Part shown: piece after piece, positions 1 through 7,688 of the stretch
How positions within the stretch are numbered: the stretch's first letter is position 1
Layout: every line of letters begins with the position of its first letter
NCBI GenBank assembly: GCA_964503595.1
Contig: CAZDAM010000040.1
Coordinates: forward strand, 1 to 27,459
DNA length: 27,459 bases
Source: CAZDAM01 sp964503595
GTDB taxonomy: Bacteria > Muiribacteriota > UBA6191
Direction: 5' to 3'
Notes under the pieces: model-generated
The model's input: the letters and a program-made list of their open reading frames with translations, nothing else
What the model was told of the DNA's origin: nothing
The model's database searches: none
Translations under genes and position numbers: made by a program

Positions 1-1065
1 AGCAAAGAACTCCACTGCCGCTCGAAACAGAGGTCCGGCCGGCCCAACAGGCTCCAGATTGCGACTGCTCTCAATTTCTCCCAAAACCCCAAAGATACGT
101 GAGGTTTCAGCATCTGCCAGCTCGAAAACTGCCTTGAAATTCACCGTACCTGTGACCTCCTGAGCGGGCCCCATCGCCAGGACATAAGGGACTTCCAGAA
201 TTCCGTCTTTCTGGGCCGGGTGAGGTCTTGGGGGAGGAAGCAGCGCCTTTTCAGGAAGAATCAGACTCTCCTCGGGAAGGGAGTGCAGAATCAGACTCTC
301 CTGACTCAGAAATTCCTCGCTCAGGCTTCTGGACTGCATAAGCTCGGGATCCACCCTGACCAGCCGCTCAAGAATTCCGGTAGCCTCCGGGACTTTCTCC
401 ATGTCAAACAGAACCCGGGACAGCCAGAACCAGGCTGGCAGAAAATCAGGAACGTCCTCAGTGATGGGACGCAGAATTTTTTCGGCCTGAAGGTAGGTCG
501 CCATCGTTCTGAGACGCCAGGCTCTCCAGGCGATGCGGATTTTTTCAATCAGTTCTTCGCCCAGAACCCAGTTCTTTTGTTTCTGGTCATAGAATTTCCG
601 CTGAGCCAGAACCACCCGCGGGCGGAGCTTCATACGACGAATCAGATGGGTGAGCGGAGTGATAGTGGCATTCAGAGAGGCCCAGTTTTCAAGGTCCTTC
701 TCAAGCCTTGTCAGCTCCTCACGAAGGATCTGATCCACTTTTTCTTCGCGCTCATGGCGTTCAAGCTCAAAAAAACGCTCGTAAAGTTCCCGGCGTAATT
801 CAAGAGCTCTTAAAAATTCCCGGTGAGCCCGCCTTCTCTCTTCTTCATGAAGACCGGTGCCGGTACGGATATAAAGAGTCTTGAGCTTTCGGACAGCAGA
901 GCGCAGATCCACACTGAGAAGCTGAATATCGCTGATCAGACCAGAAGGGCTTCGAGGCCGGTTGTCATAAAGCCGGTCATTCTTCCATTCCCACTGCTCC
1001 CGAAGATCCAGAGCAAAGATCTTGCAGGAAAACAGGAATATCAGGGGCAGAATCCGGTAAATCAT
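1..1065 (-). CDS. Secreted TPR/coiled-coil protein, partial (3' end beyond window)
   Basis: An open frame of 355 codons runs from an ATG at 1065 to the window edge without a stop, so the C-terminus is missing. The first 18 residues (MIYRILPLIFLFSCKIFA) form a signal peptide; Cys14 in LFSC could be a lipobox, but Phe at -2 is atypical, so cleavage after IFA is equally possible. Residues about 50-130 are rich in Arg, Glu and Leu and look like a long helix or coiled coil. Around residues 215-245 one TPR-like unit is visible (PAWFWLSRVLF...A...ILERLVRVDPE). A 16-base direct repeat (257-272 and 287-302) encodes ESLIL twice. No Shine-Dalgarno sequence is evident; the tRNA gene lies 68 bases upstream on the same strand and could share its transcript. 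I recognise no named family; the role is probably protein-protein interaction in the periplasm. Confidence 0.75.
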   Translation of the reverse strand, partial: MIYRILPLIFLFSCKIFALDLREQWEWKNDRLYDNRPRSPSGLISDIQLLSVDLRSAVRKLKTLYIRTGTGLHEEERRRAHREFLRALELRRELYERFFELERHEREEKVDQILREELTRLEKDLENWASLNATITPLTHLIRRMKLRPRVVLAQRKFYDQKQKNWVLGEELIEKIRIAWRAWRLRTMATYLQAEKILRPITEDVPDFLPAWFWLSRVLFDMEKVPEATGILERLVRVDPELMQSRSLSEEFLSQESLILHSLPEESLILPEKALLPPPRPHPAQKDGILEVPYVLAMGPAQEVTGTVNFKAVFELADAETSRIFGVLGEIESSRNLEPVGPAGPLFRAAVEFFA

Positions 1066-1133
1066 GCTTTTTTATCGGATGGTTCCAGAACTCTGGTTAT
1101 CAGACGATGAAAGTTTGTCGGGAGGATATTGCC

Positions 1134-1207
<74 letters not shown>

Positions 1208-1221
1208 AGGCAACAAAATGG

Positions 1222-1250
1222 AAAATAGGAAATCCCGGGCCTCCTGTCAA
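1222..1250 (-). promoter_or_regulatory. Sigma70-type promoter of the tRNA-Arg gene
   Basis: Read on the minus strand, a perfect -35 hexamer TTGACA (1250-1245) is separated by exactly 17 bases from a -10 hexamer TATTTT (1227-1222). Transcription would start near 1215, about 8 bases before the mature 5' end of the tRNA. Confidence 0.8.
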
Positions 1251-1381
1251 GAAAGCTGAAGACCTTGAGACAGATTTCTTTCATTCCCGTTTTTTGATCG
1301 ACAAAATCTGCAACCTTTCCCGCCGGTAAAGCGTAGTGCACATGAACCCATATCTCGATCTGAAGGGTGAGGAGACTGGTC

Positions 1382-3370
1382 ATGTTCAAAAAAATCATTT
1401 GCTGGATGCTTGCCGTAATTATGGCTACTCCGTCTCAGTTGCTTGTTGCCTATGCCAGCATACGGGAAACCCGGGATGCCATGACTCCTATCGTACAGGA
1501 GTTTGTGGACGCGCGGGATGACGGGGATTTAAGCTTTGATAGTGTAGCCGCTCCATCAGAGCCGACTCCAGAAGAACCCACCCCAACCGTTCCATCACCG
1601 GAAGTTCCTGCTCCAACCGATCCCCAACCGGAGGATCCGGCTCCAGTTGATCCCGTGCCTTCCGATCCGGTTCCTGAACCCGAAGTTCCTGTAGAGCCAC
1701 AGCCGGAGCCTGGCAATCCTTTCTCCGATGTCTATGTCTGTCTGCTCAAAGAGCTTCAGAAACAGGTTGGAGAAGGCTATCGCTATGCAGATATCACTGC
1801 TCGTGATTATACCGGCGATGAACTGCGCAGTGCTTCCACCAAGATCCTTGGATTCTCGGTATTCATTACCTACAACGTATCCAATGGTGCTCGCCTGGGA
1901 CGTGCCCGCTACTCCCCATTTGGGACCTGTAAGACTCTGGTCAAGGCATTGGGCGATACCCGTGTAGAAAGGCTGAAGGGTGAACTCCTGGATATCCTGC
2001 ATCAGGGAACCCTGGCGAATGGAATCATGTCCGAATACCTTTCTACCGAGCCAAGAATCGGTCGTGAGCCTGTTGCCAACTATGAGCTGAACAATACCGC
2101 TGGAGAAATCATCTGGCAGCCCACCATGGGCTACGGAACCGCCATGCAGAAACAGGGTGTAGTCTATGCCCTTCAGCAGTTCCACAGAAAGATTCGCCCC
2201 AGCCGTAATGTCTATGACACCAATTTCGAGCGTCTGGAAGCCCAGATGGCCAGAAACGGCAGTCGCCAGCTGATTGATGCTTCCAACTGGCTGGTCGCAC
2301 TCAGAATGAAGCTGCGCTATTTGGACATGGCCGGCCATGAGCAGGAAACCGATGCAACCGATCAGGTTCATGTCGAGCTGGTTGATTCGGCTGCTGAAGC
2401 CCGCCGCCAGGCCGAAGAAGAGCAGAACAGAGCCAATCGTCGCGAAATGTGGGGAAATATCGCCAAGGTGGGCCTCGCTATTGGTGGTGGAATTCTGGCC
2501 TGGAAGCTGATTGACAGCTTAAACAGCGATGATGACGAGGATGATGATGATGACCGTTTTGACGGGCCTATGTATCCCCCTTACATGATGCCTCCTTATC
2601 AGCCTTATCCTCCAATGCCGATGTATCCTCCCGGTGGTGGAATGTATCCTCCCGGAACCGGATATCCACCCGTACAGCAACCGATGTACCCTCCTCAACA
2701 ACCGATGTACCCTCCTCAACAACCCCCGGTTGTCCAACCTCCTGTTACTCAGCCGGTTGGTCAGGACTACTCATCCATGCTGTATGAACTGGAGCAAAGA
2801 CTGAATAAAATCATTCGTCTGCAGCGCGAGCTGATTACGACATACGTGCAAAGGACAAACACGAACATGACGGACTCGGACAAGGACAATTTCCGCCGGA
2901 CTCTGGCTGAAATCGATGGAGAAATCCGCATCGCCAATCCTCAGATTGCCGCAATGGACAACTCCGCAGTTCCACCGAATGCCGCAAACATGAGCGCCAT
3001 CAATGAAAAGCGGGCCAGTATCTACCGTCTGGTCAGCGAGATTCAGAATAACGATCGCATCATCAAGGAGTTCAACGCCACGATGAACATCTCCGGAACC
3101 GGAGTAGCGGGCCCGGCAGCAGCTGGAACCAGTCCAACTGCCGGAACCAATACGATTACGAGCTCTGCCCAGCCATGGCAGAATGCTCAGGTCAGAAGCT
3201 ATATTGATGAGTATCTGCGTAACAACAACCTGAACCGCTGGGGCATGCCCAATACAGCTGGAGCCGTTCAGTTCACTCCCCCGGCAGCTGTGGGAATGGA
3301 CACATATGAATGGAACTGGAGAAATCCAAATATCCAGACTTATGTAAACAGCAAACTCAACGGAAGCTGA
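1382..3370 (+). CDS. Proline-rich membrane-anchored/secreted protein of unknown function
   Basis: The start is the ATG at 1382, preceded by GAGGAG at good spacing; an in-frame GTG at 1367 lies within that site and is less likely. The 662-residue product begins with a signal peptide or anchor (MFKKIICWMLAVIMATPSQ). Residues about 57-113 are a Pro/Glu/Val-rich linker of the PxxP type. A folded region follows (about 114-350) ending in an Ala/Glu/Arg-rich helix. A predicted membrane segment lies at about 361-380 (KVGLAIGGGILAW), directly followed by a run of Asp/Glu, then a Met-Tyr-Pro-Pro-rich repeat region (397-455). The C-terminal part contains a helical segment (about 463-570) and a Gly/Thr/Ala-rich stretch. 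I recognise no family. Linkers of this kind usually span the periplasm or cell-wall layer, so an envelope-spanning structural or secretion role is plausible but is inference. The gene stands alone and ends at a strong terminator. Confidence 0.85.
   Translation: MFKKIICWMLAVIMATPSQLLVAYASIRETRDAMTPIVQEFVDARDDGDLSFDSVAAPSEPTPEEPTPTVPSPEVPAPTDPQPEDPAPVDPVPSDPVPEPEVPVEPQPEPGNPFSDVYVCLLKELQKQVGEGYRYADITARDYTGDELRSASTKILGFSVFITYNVSNGARLGRARYSPFGTCKTLVKALGDTRVERLKGELLDILHQGTLANGIMSEYLSTEPRIGREPVANYELNNTAGEIIWQPTMGYGTAMQKQGVVYALQQFHRKIRPSRNVYDTNFERLEAQMARNGSRQLIDASNWLVALRMKLRYLDMAGHEQETDATDQVHVELVDSAAEARRQAEEEQNRANRREMWGNIAKVGLAIGGGILAWKLIDSLNSDDDEDDDDDRFDGPMYPPYMMPPYQPYPPMPMYPPGGGMYPPGTGYPPVQQPMYPPQQPMYPPQQPPVVQPPVTQPVGQDYSSMLYELEQRLNKIIRLQRELITTYVQRTNTNMTDSDKDNFRRTLAEIDGEIRIANPQIAAMDNSAVPPNAANMSAINEKRASIYRLVSEIQNNDRIIKEFNATMNISGTGVAGPAAAGTSPTAGTNTITSSAQPWQNAQVRSYIDEYLRNNNLNRWGMPNTAGAVQFTPPAAVGMDTYEWNWRNPNIQTYVNSKLNGS
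2681..2722 (+). repeat. Exact 2 x 21-base tandem repeat inside the proline-rich gene
   Basis: The 21-base unit beginning CCGATGTACCCTCC occurs twice without mismatch (2681-2701 and 2702-2722), each encoding PMYPPQQ. Looser copies of the MYPP motif flank it from 2569 to 2730. Identity at the DNA level points to recent duplication and possible copy-number variation. Confidence 0.9.
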
Positions 3371-3386
3371 GCTTCCTGAAACAATG

Positions 3387-3420
3387 ATACCCCCGCCTGA
3401 TGGCGGGGGTATTTTTGTTT
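3387..3420 (+). terminator. Rho-independent terminator
   Basis: An 11-base-pair perfect stem (ATACCCCCGCC at 3387-3397 with GGCGGGGGTAT at 3402-3412) closes a TGAT loop and runs into TTTTTGTTT. It lies 16 bases after the stop codon of the proline-rich gene. Confidence 0.95.
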
Positions 3421-3483
3421 GAGCCTCTTCCAAACCATCACAGACTGGCTTCAGCCTCCTACTCCTGATATCCTGAGCTTTAT

Positions 3484-4059
3484 ATGAATCTGGCCACGTC
3501 TGTTACCGTTTTTCGCATTCTCCTGGCTCCTGTCTTCGCATGGGTGATTTATCAGGCCCGAAACGGATCCACCGCTCTTCTGTGGGCAGCTTTGGCTCTG
3601 GCCATTCTTTCCGAAATTTCTGATGGTCTTGATGGCTGGCTGGCCAGACGACTGGGGCAGGTCTCCGATCTGGGAAAACTTCTGGATCCTCTGGCGGATT
3701 CCCTTGCCCGCATGACCTCATTCCTGGCTTTTACCGCTGTTGGCTGGATGAGCCTTGGAGTCATGCTGGTCCTGATCTGGCGAGATATTTTAGTCTCCGC
3801 AATCCGTACGGCGGCAGCATCCCAGGGACTCGTTCTGGCAGCCCGCTCCTCGGGAAAAATCAAGGCTATCGTACAGGCGGCAGCTATCTTTGCTGTTTTG
3901 CTGGCCCAATTGGCCCACGGCTATAATCTGAACTGGGGATTTTCCTGGCTGTGGTTTCAGAATCTCTTTGTCTGGGCAGCAGCCCTGATTACTGCCTGGT
4001 CCCTTGCCGACTACGCCTATTCCTGCCGAGCCGCATTCCGGGCCTTGGCCCGCCGCTGA
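3484..4059 (+). CDS. pgsA: CDP-diacylglycerol--glycerol-3-phosphate 3-phosphatidyltransferase (PgsA-type)
   Basis: The 191-residue membrane protein carries the complete CDP-alcohol phosphotransferase signature D-x2-DG-x2-AR-x8-G-x3-D-x3-D as D47, D50, G51, A54, R55, G64, D68 and D72. Family members transfer a phosphatidyl group from CDP-diacylglycerol to an alcohol; the short length, N-terminal MNLATSVTVFRIL and several hydrophobic segments fit phosphatidylglycerolphosphate synthase in the inner membrane. Another CDP-alcohol transferase specificity cannot be excluded. The start ATG has only a weak ribosome-binding site. The 3' end overlaps the convergent DUF2062 gene by 43 bases. Its neighbours (AsmA-like, LmeA-like) suggest a phospholipid or envelope setting. 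Confidence 0.88.
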   Translation: MNLATSVTVFRILLAPVFAWVIYQARNGSTALLWAALALAILSEISDGLDGWLARRLGQVSDLGKLLDPLADSLARMTSFLAFTAVGWMSLGVMLVLIWRDILVSAIRTAAASQGLVLAARSSGKIKAIVQAAAIFAVLLAQLAHGYNLNWGFSWLWFQNLFVWAAALITAWSLADYAYSCRAAFRALARR

Positions 4060-4499
4060 GCCTGGCGAAATTTCAAGCCCTGCAAGACAACCAGATAGCT
4101 TAAAGGGCTCAGCACCAGGGCTGCCAGCCCACAACCGATTCCAAGCGGGACAAACAGATCCTCCCCAAGATCCAGAAGACCGGTGTGCGAACCTTCGCCA
4201 AGCATCTCGGTAAAGCGCTCAAAACTGACACCATCCCGGCCAGTGAACCAGAGTCCGATACGATAGTTTGTCCAGTAGACCGGAATTGCCGTCACAGGGT
4301 TGGTCCAAACCGAGCCAATCAGGCAGGCCACCTTATTGATTCTCAATAAAACGGCAAAACTCAAAGCCAGAACAGACTGAATGCCAAAAAATGGAATGCA
4401 GCCGATGATGACTCCCAAGGCAAACCCCCCTGCCACGCTCTGGGGCTGATCCTTAAGCCTCAAAAGACGCAACCAGTGAAAACGGACCGCCCGAATCAA
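4017..4499 (-). CDS. DUF2062 membrane protein, second of a tandem pair
   Basis: Although the frame is open back to 4601, the start is placed at TTG 4499. That TTG overlaps the TGA of the upstream gene (TTGA) and has GGAGGTG five bases ahead, and from there the sequence lines up with its neighbour (RFHWLRLLRLKD compared with RYRWLKVLRLKD). The 160-residue product has two or three membrane segments and the family-typical block GxxxGxxPFFGxQ followed by WTNPxTAxPxYxxxY. DUF2062 proteins are small inner-membrane proteins without established biochemistry. It is the last gene of the operon that starts at 10334. Its final 43 bases lie opposite the end of pgsA. Confidence 0.88.
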   Translation of the reverse strand: MIRAVRFHWLRLLRLKDQPQSVAGGFALGVIIGCIPFFGIQSVLALSFAVLLRINKVACLIGSVWTNPVTAIPVYWTNYRIGLWFTGRDGVSFERFTEMLGEGSHTGLLDLGEDLFVPLGIGCGLAALVLSPLSYLVVLQGLKFRQAQRRAKARNAARQE

Positions 4500-4975
4500 G
4501 CCTTCACCTCCGCATCTCTCTTCACACATTTGCGGCGTATCAAAGCCCTGTAGGTCAACTGATATGTCAAAGGGCCCAGGATACAGGCTCCCAGAATGCA
4601 ACCCGTCATCATGGGAAGAAAAACATCGTGCCCAAGGGAAAGGCAGGAATCAAGACCATCAAGCTCCCGAATTCTTTCCGCAAATACCGGAAAAACGAGT
4701 TGATTCACATCCACAAAAAGCAATCCGAAACGATAGAACAAGTAATAAATCGGAACATAAGTAAAGGGATTAGACCACCAGGTCGCCAGGACAGCAGCCA
4801 CGATATTTCCCCTCAGACCCAAGGCGAAAAACCAGGCCAGAACCATCTGCCCCATAGGAGGAAAAGCCCCTGCCGCAACCCCGCAGGCTACCCCTCGGGC
4901 AACTCGTACAGGACTGTCCTTCAAACGCAGGACTTTCAGCCAGCGGTATCGGATGGCACGACCCAGTCTTTTCAT
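4496..4975 (-). CDS. DUF2062 membrane protein, first of a tandem pair
   Basis: This 159-residue protein is a clear paralogue of the next gene. Shared blocks are the N-terminal RYRWLKVLRLKDSP, a Gly-rich hydrophobic GVACGVAAGAFPPMGQ, and WWSNPFTYVPIYYLFYR, followed by a C-terminal hydrophobic pair. These are the marks of the DUF2062 family. It begins at ATG 4975, 29 bases after the metalloprotease gene, and its stop overlaps the start of its paralogue by two bases, so the two are probably translated together and may form a heteromeric membrane complex (inference). The function is unknown. Confidence 0.88.
   Translation of the reverse strand: MKRLGRAIRYRWLKVLRLKDSPVRVARGVACGVAAGAFPPMGQMVLAWFFALGLRGNIVAAVLATWWSNPFTYVPIYYLFYRFGLLFVDVNQLVFPVFAERIRELDGLDSCLSLGHDVFLPMMTGCILGACILGPLTYQLTYRALIRRKCVKRDAEVKA
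4497..4511 (-). promoter_or_regulatory. Ribosome-binding site and TTGA stop/start overlap deciding a start
   Basis: Read on the minus strand, GGAGGTG (4511-4505), a 5-base spacer and TTG (4499-4497) form a strong initiation site inside the end of the upstream gene, whose TGA occupies 4498-4496. This supports a non-ATG, translationally coupled start for the second DUF2062 gene. Confidence 0.75.
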
Positions 4976-5004
4976 GGGCGCATTCTAACCACCACAAACC
5001 AGCT

Positions 5005-6585
5005 TCACAAGTCAGAGATCGAATGGAAGACAAAGGAATTCAGGCCTTCTTCAGATGCATAGCCGCTGTAGAAGCCTTCCTGCAACTTCTGGGCCCTTTC
5101 CAGCATCTGCTTGCGCTGTTTTCCGCGATAAATCAGGTTTCCCTGAGCCAGGATCTTTTCGATCTCGGCCGGAAGGCTCAGATCATCCATGTCCTCAATC
5201 AGAACCTTTTCGCGGGAACGTGCAATCTTCATCGCCATCAATTCAGCTTCGGCAAGCTCAAGAGAAGCCTGATCCTCAAGATAGCCCTGAATATCAATCG
5301 GATTTGCCGCATTCAAATCGACTTGAAAAAAGCCATAATCATCGGAAACGATATAAGGCTTTGGCAAAGCCTGATCCATCTGGATTTTTCCAGCAAGAAT
5401 CCCGGCAAACATATCACTGCGAAAGGCCAGCCAGCGTTCCCGACTGATTTGGGACTGATCGCGACTTCCTGAGCCTGTCTTGAAATCCTTGGTGTGAAGG
5501 TAACTGTCCCGATAGAGTTCCAAAGCTTCCTGACTGACAGTGACATAACGGGTATTCTCAACAAAGCAGCGCAGAATCGAAGAGCGACTATCTGGCCAGT
5601 CTTCGGCCAGGAATGAGGCAAACTCCACAATGTTCATAGGTTTATGGCGAGCAATGGTTTCAAAAGCTCTGCGATAGTCTCCATCCAAAGCTTCAAATAC
5701 CAGCCGGTAGAAAACCCCAGCCACAACCCCTTCCGTACGAATCATGTCCAGAGCAGAATCCAGATTTCCATCCAGCACCGAGCCATCCTGATCGAAGATA
5801 AAACTGTTTTTAGAGGCCAGCTTCAGGCGGCGATGCATAAAGCCCTGCATCATGGCTTTTGCCATCGGGGACATGGCTGTATCCACGGGATTCAGGGAAA
5901 TTTCATTCTGATGATCCCGAAGAGCCAGAACTTCCATGGCCTCAGCCATACCTTCAAGCCAGGCCAGAAAAGGATCTGTTTTCAGATGGGAATCATGACC
6001 CCTGTTCGAAGTGGAACTGGCTTTCAATTCAAAGAAAGCATCTCCATACAAATCTCCGGTGATGGCATGAAAAAGTTCGTGGGCAATCACTGCGGGCAGA
6101 TAACGGTTCTTGTCAAAATCATCAATGGTCAGTATGACACCCTTCATTTTCAGATCCGAAAGGATCATCAGGGAATCATAGGTATCCCCGCTCTGAGGCA
6201 GAGCAATTCTGAGCCCGCTTGCAACAGCCGGCCCAGTTGCTCCAAAAGCATCGCCCACATAAACCGCAAAACGTTCCGGCTGATTTGCAAAAGAGCTTTC
6301 CAGACCAAGGTGGCTGCGAACTTCCAGAGCTTCTGCCCGCATGGAAAGAACCCGCTGAATCAGACCCGATCTCTGAAGCCTGGCCTTTAAGGCTTCCAGA
6401 TCAGGAGTGCTGATCTCTTCAAAAGCCAGGGCTTTTTTCCCCTGAACCTCAACATTCAGGACATTGCGAAGATTCACGGGCCTGGATTCATCCCTGGCAA
6501 TCGGCTGGACAAAAACAAAGCCCTGGGCCAGAAGCCCCGTAACCAGGATGAAAAACAGATGCAGGCGAAACAGAATTTGCAGCAT
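5005..6585 (-). CDS. Secreted HExxH zinc metalloprotease (gluzincin-like) with helical C-terminal domain
   Basis: The 526-residue protein starts at ATG 6585 (a TTG at 6612 is possible) with a hydrophobic signal peptide (LFRLHLFFILVTGLLAQG). Counted from the ATG, HELFH at residues 169-173 gives two zinc ligands and the catalytic Glu; EGMAEA at about 211-216 supplies the likely third ligand, as in Peptidase MA-like and other gluzincins. IRTEGVVAGVF follows about 90 residues later. The motifs HExxHxIxxxxYG, EGxAE and TEGxVAxV recur in the protein at 20977-22629, so the two are diverged paralogues. The C-terminal part (VDLNAANPIDI ... IEDMDDLSLP) resembles the helix-hairpin-helix layout of ComEA/GspK, with low certainty. 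It probably acts in the periplasm or outside the cell. It sits third in the minus-strand operon, 51 bases after the thioredoxin-TPR gene. Confidence 0.85.
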   Translation of the reverse strand: MLQILFRLHLFFILVTGLLAQGFVFVQPIARDESRPVNLRNVLNVEVQGKKALAFEEISTPDLEALKARLQRSGLIQRVLSMRAEALEVRSHLGLESSFANQPERFAVYVGDAFGATGPAVASGLRIALPQSGDTYDSLMILSDLKMKGVILTIDDFDKNRYLPAVIAHELFHAITGDLYGDAFFELKASSTSNRGHDSHLKTDPFLAWLEGMAEAMEVLALRDHQNEISLNPVDTAMSPMAKAMMQGFMHRRLKLASKNSFIFDQDGSVLDGNLDSALDMIRTEGVVAGVFYRLVFEALDGDYRRAFETIARHKPMNIVEFASFLAEDWPDSRSSILRCFVENTRYVTVSQEALELYRDSYLHTKDFKTGSGSRDQSQISRERWLAFRSDMFAGILAGKIQMDQALPKPYIVSDDYGFFQVDLNAANPIDIQGYLEDQASLELAEAELMAMKIARSREKVLIEDMDDLSLPAEIEKILAQGNLIYRGKQRKQMLERAQKLQEGFYSGYASEEGLNSFVFHSISDL

Positions 6586-6636
6586 AAAATCTACTACGGA
6601 ATGAAAGTCCAAAGGTTTCGGGCTATCGTATAAACC

Positions 6637-7677
6637 TCAAGAATTCACTTCTGCCTGATAACGCTTGAGCTTCTTCTGATAGCTTTCCGTATCCGGATTC
6701 TTTCTCACCAGTTCTTCATAAATTTTCACGGCTTTGACGGGAAACCCCTGATCCGCATAAGCATCTGCCAGGCGGGAAGACAGGCGATCGGCCTTGTCGT
6801 GATTCCGGTGACTTCCAAGCCAGCTTTCTGCTGCCAAAACGGCCTCATCCAGACCTTTATCCACTTTACCCGCATAATAGAGACGGGCTGCTGTGGTGTC
6901 ATAGGACTCCGGGTATTCTTTCTGGACGGCTTCGGCAGTCTTCAGGATTTCATCCCGGCGTTTGAGCTTGCCCAACACCCGATAAAGCATTCCAAGAGCT
7001 TCTTCGGCCTCTTCTCCATTCTGGGCAGACGCAATGGAAGCCAATGAGTAAATCCGGGCCTTCTCATAATCCTTTTTCAGGTAAGCTGACAAGCTTCGAA
7101 GCGAACGCACCTCGGCTTCACGGCCAAAAAGTTCCATATCCCCAAAAGCCCTGCGAACTGAAGCCATAAATTCTTCATCCCGGCCTCTTTCCATCAGAAT
7201 TTCCAAAACCCTGATTTTGGCCTGGCTCACATCAGCGATGCTTCGAGTCTGAATCTGCTCTCTTAAGACTTCAAGTTCATCCTTGCCGGAAACGGCAAAT
7301 TCAAAGGCATCGGCCAGAGCTTTTGCATTGTCATAACCAACAGTACGGAAACGCTCCTGACCATCAGGAGAAAAGAAAATCAGAGTCGGAAAGCCCCTTA
7401 CGGCATGGGAGGTCATGAAATCACGGGTACCCTCAGCGGTTTCTTCCAGATCAGCCAGAACAAAGTCGCTGAAATGGGCTTTGACCTTCTCATCGGTAAA
7501 TCCCTCTTTCTCCATGGCCTTGCAGGGGCCACACCAGACTGCATGCACCCAGGCAACCACCGGTTTTTCACCTCCGGACTTCTTGATTGCCTCATCAAAG
7601 GTCATCACCTCGAAAGCAAAGAGTTTTGAGGAGACCAGCATAGCTGTCCAGATCAGAGATTTCCGCAAAGCATTCAT
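6637..7677 (-). CDS. Periplasmic thioredoxin-fold protein with TPR-like C-terminal half
   Basis: The 346-residue product has a signal peptide (residues 1-21, ending SSKLFA), then a thioredoxin domain (about 25-130) with the redox motif WCGPC at 48-52 and the cis-proline in RGFPTLIFF (P97). The second half (about 150-345) is made of helical pairs that look like TPR units, for example AVKIYEELVRKNPD near the end. The active site is intact, so it could reduce or isomerise disulfides or maintain cytochrome or cysteine proteins in the periplasm. The exact partner is unknown. Start ATG 7677 has AAAGGAAA upstream, located across the stop codon of the AsmA-like gene 11 bases away, so the two are cotranscribed. 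Confidence 0.88.
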   Translation of the reverse strand: MNALRKSLIWTAMLVSSKLFAFEVMTFDEAIKKSGGEKPVVAWVHAVWCGPCKAMEKEGFTDEKVKAHFSDFVLADLEETAEGTRDFMTSHAVRGFPTLIFFSPDGQERFRTVGYDNAKALADAFEFAVSGKDELEVLREQIQTRSIADVSQAKIRVLEILMERGRDEEFMASVRRAFGDMELFGREAEVRSLRSLSAYLKKDYEKARIYSLASIASAQNGEEAEEALGMLYRVLGKLKRRDEILKTAEAVQKEYPESYDTTAARLYYAGKVDKGLDEAVLAAESWLGSHRNHDKADRLSSRLADAYADQGFPVKAVKIYEELVRKNPDTESYQKKLKRYQAEVNS

Positions 7678-7688
7678 GGGATTTCCTT

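Noticed and set aside
220..798. 192-residue plus-strand open frame near the window start
   Set aside because: The minus strand is open for 355 codons across the same bases with a signal peptide and TPR-like unit; the plus frame is a shadow.
1595..2371. 258-residue minus-strand open frame
   Set aside because: Shadow of the proline-rich protein gene; no signal or family motif on the antisense strand.
2681..2722. Could the tandem repeats be a CRISPR-like array?
   Set aside because: Only two adjoining 21-base units without spacers, in frame inside a coding region.
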